A stretch of 18,369 nucleotides of DNA. Origin: an uncultured Alistipes sp. Lineage in GTDB: Bacteria > Bacteroidota > Bacteroidia > Bacteroidales > Rikenellaceae. A program made the position numbers and the translations under genes. The stretch is taken from contig CAAGLB010000139.1 in assembly GCA_900770635.1 (NCBI GenBank), forward strand, positions 1 to 18,369, read 5' to 3'. Positions 15,193 to 18,369 of the stretch are shown here, one piece after another. Position 1 is the first letter of the stretch. Every line of letters begins with the position of its first letter. A model generated the notes under the pieces. The model saw only the letters and a list, made by a program, of their open reading frames with translations. It was not told where the DNA came from and made no database searches.

Positions 15193-16521
15193 TTATGCGA
15201 GCTCCTGAGCAAGCTTAGCGAAGTCGTCAGCAGAGATAGCCTTCTCAGTAACCTTCACCTTGCCACGGATATACTCGACAACCTTCTCCTCGAAGAGCTT
15301 CTCGTAGATCTTCTGCAACTGCTCCTTGTTGTCCATGATCTGCTTAGCAAAGTTCTCGAGCATGTCAGCTGGTGCTGATGGCATACCATACTGAGCAAAC
15401 TGCATCTGTGCGAATGACATAGCCTCAGCCTTAGCCTCCTCCTGCGATACCTTCAACTCACCCTCAGTGATGAAGTGCTTCTGGAGGTAGTTCCATGTGA
15501 ACATCTTAAGGAATGCAGCGAAGTCCTTCTCGATCTCCTCACGTGAGAACTTACCCTCGTTGATAACATACAACCAACGCTTCAAGAACTCCTCAGGCAT
15601 AGCCAAAGCAGCCTTCTCAACAACATAGTTGCGAACAACATTTACGAACATGAAGTCGGTCTCACGCTTAAGCTCGCGCTCGATCTCCTCATCGAAGAAC
15701 TTATCGAGCTCCTCCTCGTTGGTAACGTTGCCAGCAGGGAATGCCATCTTGAAGAACTCCTCGTTGAGCTCAGGATCAGCAAAACGACGAATCTTAGTGA
15801 TCTCCAACTCGAACTCTGGGTTGATACCCTCCAACTCATCCTCCTTAACAGAGAGAATTGCAGCACGCTGCTCAGGCTTCTTGTAGAGCTCGTTGATGTT
15901 GACCTTAGTCTTATAGCCAACCTTCTTGCCCTTCCACTCCTTGCGCTCCTCCTCAGTCATTGAGATAAGGCCTACGTAAGCCTCCTCGATGCGGATGTCG
16001 CCGTTATCCAAAGTTACGTTCAACGCCTCGTCAGAAGCTACCTTGTCAACCTCTACCAAGCGGCCATAGCGACGCAAGTAGTTAGCACGGTAGTCGTTGT
16101 GCATCTTCTTGTCAACCTTGATCTTAGAGTAAGTAAGCTTATCCTTAGCTGAAAGCTCAAGCTCGATCTTTGGTGCCTCACCAAACTCGAACATGAACTC
16201 GAACTCTGTGTTGTTCTCGAAGTCGAAAGCACCCTGCTCCTCTGATGGGATAACATCTCCTACATAGTCGATACCCTCCTTCTGCAAGTACTCGAAAGCT
16301 GAGTTTGATGCAATGTGGTATGACTGCTCAGCAACGAAGTGCTTGCCATACATCTTCTTAACAATACCCATAGGCACCATACCTGGACGGAAGCCTGGGA
16401 TATTAGCCTTGCGCTTGTACTCACGCAACTGCTTCTCAACTGCCTGACCGTAGTCAGCCTCATTAACAACGACCTTCAATACTGAAACGCCGCCATCACG
16501 CTGTTCTCTTGTAATGTTCAT
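15193..16521 (-). CDS. tig: Trigger factor (ribosome-associated chaperone)
   Basis: 442 residues, standard length. The N-terminal ribosome-binding domain carries the signature GFRPGMVP (43-50; GFRxGxxP in the family), which docks at protein L23 near the tunnel exit. A central region (about 150-250) occupies the place of the FKBP-type isomerase domain, and the long charged helical C-terminus forms the chaperone arms. It binds nascent chains as they leave the ribosome. Order tig-clpP-clpX is the widely conserved proteostasis cluster. It has its own strong promoter and terminator. Confidence 0.96.
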   Translation of the reverse strand: MNITREQRDGGVSVLKVVVNEADYGQAVEKQLREYKRKANIPGFRPGMVPMGIVKKMYGKHFVAEQSYHIASNSAFEYLQKEGIDYVGDVIPSEEQGAFDFENNTEFEFMFEFGEAPKIELELSAKDKLTYSKIKVDKKMHNDYRANYLRRYGRLVEVDKVASDEALNVTLDNGDIRIEEAYVGLISMTEEERKEWKGKKVGYKTKVNINELYKKPEQRAAILSVKEDELEGINPEFELEITKIRRFADPELNEEFFKMAFPAGNVTNEEELDKFFDEEIERELKRETDFMFVNVVRNYVVEKAALAMPEEFLKRWLYVINEGKFSREEIEKDFAAFLKMFTWNYLQKHFITEGELKVSQEEAKAEAMSFAQMQFAQYGMPSAPADMLENFAKQIMDNKEQLQKIYEKLFEEKVVEYIRGKVKVTEKAISADDFAKLAQELA

Positions 16522-16597
16522 AGTCTATATTTGTTTATTGTTACTTATCAACTCGAAGTCTACAAAGCAATAGAACCTATGTAGGCATATAGTCGTG

Positions 16598-16628
16598 CAA
16601 AGGTATAAAAAAAATCATAATACGCAAA
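16598..16628 (-). promoter_or_regulatory. Promoter of tig
   Basis: TTTG (16628-16625), a 19-base spacer, then TACCTTTG (16605-16598) on the minus strand: an exact Bacteroidota promoter. It leaves a leader of about 70 bases. Confidence 0.75.
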
Positions 16629-16741
16629 ATTTTTACGCCTTACACCAATATTAATGAGTATGTAAACATATATGTGAAGATTTTAGCATGGGTAAGTTAT
16701 AAAATATTTGGCTAAATATCGGTAATATCTCGAATTGTCGT

Positions 16742-16749
16742 TATCTTTG
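16742..16749 (+). promoter_or_regulatory. -7 box immediately before the membrane protein gene
   Basis: TATCTTTG ends only 8 bases before the ATG at 16758. With the usual start 4-7 bases downstream of this box, the mRNA would have almost no leader. No TTTG is found at the correct -33 distance; the nearest (16707-16710) is 31 bases upstream. Confidence 0.5.
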
Positions 16750-16757
16750 TAGCCAAG

Positions 16758-17738
16758 ATGATACTCGATATTGTAAGACATAAGTTCTACGAGGGCCTAC
16801 TCTTCCTCATCATCATCGCCACAACGGCTGTGGTGAGCGGCTTTGCTATGGTCGACGAGGCCGTAGCATGTGCCACTATTACGTCGGCACCTCTGCAACC
16901 CATGCTCAGCGACTTCACGTTGGCACACCCCACAATAGCTGCTGCAATATCGCTGCTACTAATCCTTGGAACATCGTTGCGCCTGACACGCACAACCATC
17001 CAGCACTCTCTGTTTCAGATAAGCTCACTAACGACAATGTCGCTCAGCGCCGCCATAATCCTTGGCTTAGGCATTCACGGCAACATACTATCGACGCTCA
17101 TCGTGGCCTATCTATGCTCCGAGGCTATCAACCGAATATGCCACTGCATGGCTCCCGAGCCTACGCTGCACTACATGTTCACTGCCTTCATGGCTCTCGG
17201 CGCAATGCCTTTGTTCGACAGCTCGATGCTTGCCCCAGCGCTCTTAGCACCTGTGGTTGTCATCCTATCCAACAAAAAGCCCCGTGAGATGCTTGTTGCA
17301 ATAATTGGTCTGCTGCTACCACTCTTCGTCTACTCATACGTCGGATGGTGCAATGGCAATGCTTTTCTGGGTAGCTTAACCACCATCTGGCAGGGCATGC
17401 TCACGCCATCAGCTCTTGCCGACGGCAACTACCTGTCGCTTCCACGCCTTATCATGCTTGGAACAGTTGCGTTTATGCAGGTGTGCACATCGCTGATATT
17501 CTTCGGCGAGCGATTATCGCTGTCGCTCACGTCGGTGGCTATATGGAAAATGCTGCAAACCCTTGTGGTCATATTCACAGCATGCTTCATGGTTCTGCCA
17601 TCTACCAGCCCAGCTTCGTTCCTTATCCTCGGCCTATGCATCTCGGTCATGGCTCCGTTGCTCTTCTTCAAAATCGAGGGCGGCTTGTCAATGGCCCTAT
17701 TCTACATAGTCTTGGGCATCGCAATCTGGGCATTGTAA
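16758..17738 (+). CDS. Polytopic membrane protein of unknown function
   Basis: 326 residues with about ten hydrophobic segments (roughly 12-31, 56-76, 90-108, 109-125, 138-154, 155-170, 178-197, 231-249, 265-281, 286-304, 309-326), consistent with an integral inner-membrane protein. Short charged loops (SNKKPRE at 171-177, GERLS at 250-254) separate them. No transporter or enzyme motif is recognised. It may belong to one of the Bacteroidota-specific membrane DUF families (DUF6427 comes to mind), but I cannot confirm that. It is divergent from tig, is transcribed alone, and is followed by an AT-rich region. The ATG gives a basic N-terminus (RHK) before the first helix, so the start is plausible. 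Confidence 0.8.
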   Translation: MILDIVRHKFYEGLLFLIIIATTAVVSGFAMVDEAVACATITSAPLQPMLSDFTLAHPTIAAAISLLLILGTSLRLTRTTIQHSLFQISSLTTMSLSAAIILGLGIHGNILSTLIVAYLCSEAINRICHCMAPEPTLHYMFTAFMALGAMPLFDSSMLAPALLAPVVVILSNKKPREMLVAIIGLLLPLFVYSYVGWCNGNAFLGSLTTIWQGMLTPSALADGNYLSLPRLIMLGTVAFMQVCTSLIFFGERLSLSLTSVAIWKMLQTLVVIFTACFMVLPSTSPASFLILGLCISVMAPLLFFKIEGGLSMALFYIVLGIAIWAL

Positions 17739-17757
17739 ACATTATAAAATATTCACT

Positions 17758-17791
17758 ATTTATGCATTAATTAGTCATAATATGCATAAAT
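17758..17791. promoter_or_regulatory. 10-bp perfect inverted repeat upstream of the second small RNA
   Basis: ATTTATGCAT (17758-17767) and ATGCATAAAT (17782-17791) are perfect complements separated by 14 bases. No T-run follows, so it is a poor terminator for the membrane protein gene. Its place 22 bases upstream of a -33 box makes an operator or activator site possible. Confidence 0.4.
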
Positions 17792-17813
17792 GATGAAAAT
17801 TTATCTAATAAAG

Positions 17814-17844
17814 TTTGGTATTATGAAAATTGTTTGTACCTTTG
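17814..17844 (+). promoter_or_regulatory. Promoter of the second candidate small RNA
   Basis: TTTG (17814-17817), a 19-base spacer, then TACCTTTG (17837-17844): an exact Bacteroidota promoter. No credible coding sequence lies between it and the terminator at 17947-17988. Confidence 0.75.
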
Positions 17845-17848
17845 TAGA

Positions 17849-17988
17849 GCAAACAAAGACAATGAGTACACATCTCGAATAATTATCATGGACACACCAA
17901 TTTTATAAATCTCATTGTCGAAAAATTCTCATTAACCTAACAACTTGAAGGAGGCCATCTGTGAAGACGCCTCCTTCGTTCTTTTATA
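17849..17988 (+). ncRNA. Candidate small RNA of about 140 nt
   Basis: Bounded by the exact promoter at 17814-17844 and the rho-independent terminator at 17947-17988. Near the 5' end GACAATGAG (17858-17866) pairs perfectly with CTCATTGTC (17911-17919), closing a 44-base, largely unpaired domain. A single-stranded linker then leads to the terminator. The only ATGs open tiny frames (6 codons each), so a coding role is unlikely. No known family recognised. Confidence 0.6.
17947..17988 (+). terminator. Rho-independent terminator of the second small RNA
   Basis: GAAGGAGGC (17947-17955) pairs perfectly with GCCTCCTTC (17969-17977) around a 13-base loop, followed by a T-rich tail, GTTCTTTTATATTT. 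Orientation is plus, as the other side has no T-run. Confidence 0.85.
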
Positions 17989-18010
17989 TTTATCACGGCC
18001 TGAATGATTA

Positions 18011-18041
18011 CAAAGGTAGCTACTGAACGATAGTTATCAAT
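18011..18041 (-). promoter_or_regulatory. Possible antisense promoter facing the second small RNA
   Basis: Minus-strand TACCTTTG (18018-18011) with ATTG (18041-18038) 19 bases upstream, one mismatch from consensus. It would read leftward across the small-RNA terminator and small RNA. No minus-strand gene is seen there. Confidence 0.4.
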
Positions 18042-18133
18042 CAAGCGAAGCCTTACTCATCTACCCCATCGAGCGAAGCGCTACTTATCGCTCCATCAAG
18101 CAAAGCGCCCCATCTCTCCCATCAAGCGAAGCG
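18040..18133. repeat. Four imperfect direct repeats with about 27-bp period
   Basis: Units related to ATCAAGCGAAGCG start at 18040, 18068, 18095 and 18121, spaced 28, 27 and 26 bases apart. Variants: GAG for AAG in unit 2, CAAAG for CGAAG in unit 3, a final C in unit 1. The spacers are 13-15 bases, C-rich and not conserved. Confidence 0.7.
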
Positions 18134-18322
18134 ATCCCCATCGACCCTATTCACCCTATCAACCCTCCTGCCATAACCAAGGTTGTTCACAGGACAACCA
18201 CAAGTCTCCTACGACAACAACACATAATTAATAAAATATAATCTTGCTCCTCTTAATTTTTGCATGGAGTGCATCAGATATCGTACATAGCAACGTAATG
18301 ACCTAAGGGATAATGAAAAAAG
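18134..18322. other. Gene-free intergenic stretch
   Basis: It opens with a C-rich run of ACCCTAT-like motifs (about 18141-18170), then a small hairpin GGTTGT-tcacagg-ACAACC (18181-18199), then AT-rich sequence. No gene is recognised. Confidence 0.5.
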
Positions 18323-18369
18323 ATGCCAAGGATAGTGCGGTCTGTTAACACATATTATTATGCAAGGCG
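18323..18369 (+). CDS. Possible start of a further gene (runs off the right edge)
   Basis: An ATG at 18323, preceded by the purine stretch GAAAAAAG, opens a frame that stays open for 15 codons to the edge (M-P-R-I-V-R-S-V-N-T-Y-Y-Y-A-R). A second ATG at 18313 in another frame stops after 11 codons. No clear promoter lies upstream. Too short to identify. Confidence 0.25.
   Translation, partial: MPRIVRSVNTYYYAR

Noticed and set aside
17861..17907. Small peptide frames in the second small RNA (two 6-codon ORFs)
   Set aside because: Too short, no ribosome-binding site, and they lie inside the region closed by the 5' stem.
18040..18133. CRISPR array
   Set aside because: Repeat units are only about 13 bases and imperfect, spacers are 13-15 bases and no cas genes are present.

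Overview
The window reads as a stretch of Bacteroidales (Bacteroidota) chromosome, possibly close to Alistipes/Rikenellaceae; the genus is inference. Evidence: an rpsL-rpsG-fusA order, surface lipoproteins with BACON and PL29-lyase-N-terminal-type (DUF4988) architecture, and repeated promoters of the Bacteroidota form TTTG-N19/20-TAnnTTTG. I found that promoter form, exact or with one or two mismatches, in front of most transcription units on both strands.

Layout. Positions 1-1002 (minus): start of fusA, then rpsG and rpsL, driven by a promoter at 1072-1101. Positions 1403-7218 (minus): two large lipoproteins, each with its own promoter and rho-independent terminator. The first has a BACON domain and the second a coiled coil with a DUF4988-like N-terminus; both continue as strings of beta-sandwich modules. 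Positions 7334-8036: a roughly 700-base region without protein genes that holds three consecutive structured elements. One is a well-bounded candidate small RNA on the minus strand (about 7705-7866) with a perfect promoter and terminator. Positions 8117-9274 (plus): a GT4 glycosyltransferase. Positions 9432-13065 (plus): an etfB-etfA-acyl-CoA dehydrogenase operon that ends in a bidirectional terminator shared with the convergent clpX. Positions 13117-16521 (minus): clpX, clpP and tig, with a strong terminator between tig and clpP. Positions 16758-17738 (plus): a polytopic membrane protein whose promoter lies so close to the ATG that its mRNA may be leaderless. Positions 17739-18369: a second candidate small RNA (about 17849-17988, plus), an array of four imperfect direct repeats, and perhaps the first codons of another gene at the right edge.

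How the genes work together. The translation genes (str operon) and the protein quality-control set (trigger factor, ClpP, ClpX) are housekeeping. EtfB/EtfA pass electrons to or from the adjacent acyl-CoA dehydrogenase, giving an acyl-CoA redox module. The two lipoproteins look like cell-surface proteins of unknown ligand, with no SusC/SusD partner in the window. I see no mobile-element gene, CRISPR array, tRNA, rRNA or defence system. The least explained parts are the noncoding stretches at 7437-7866 and 17758-18133.
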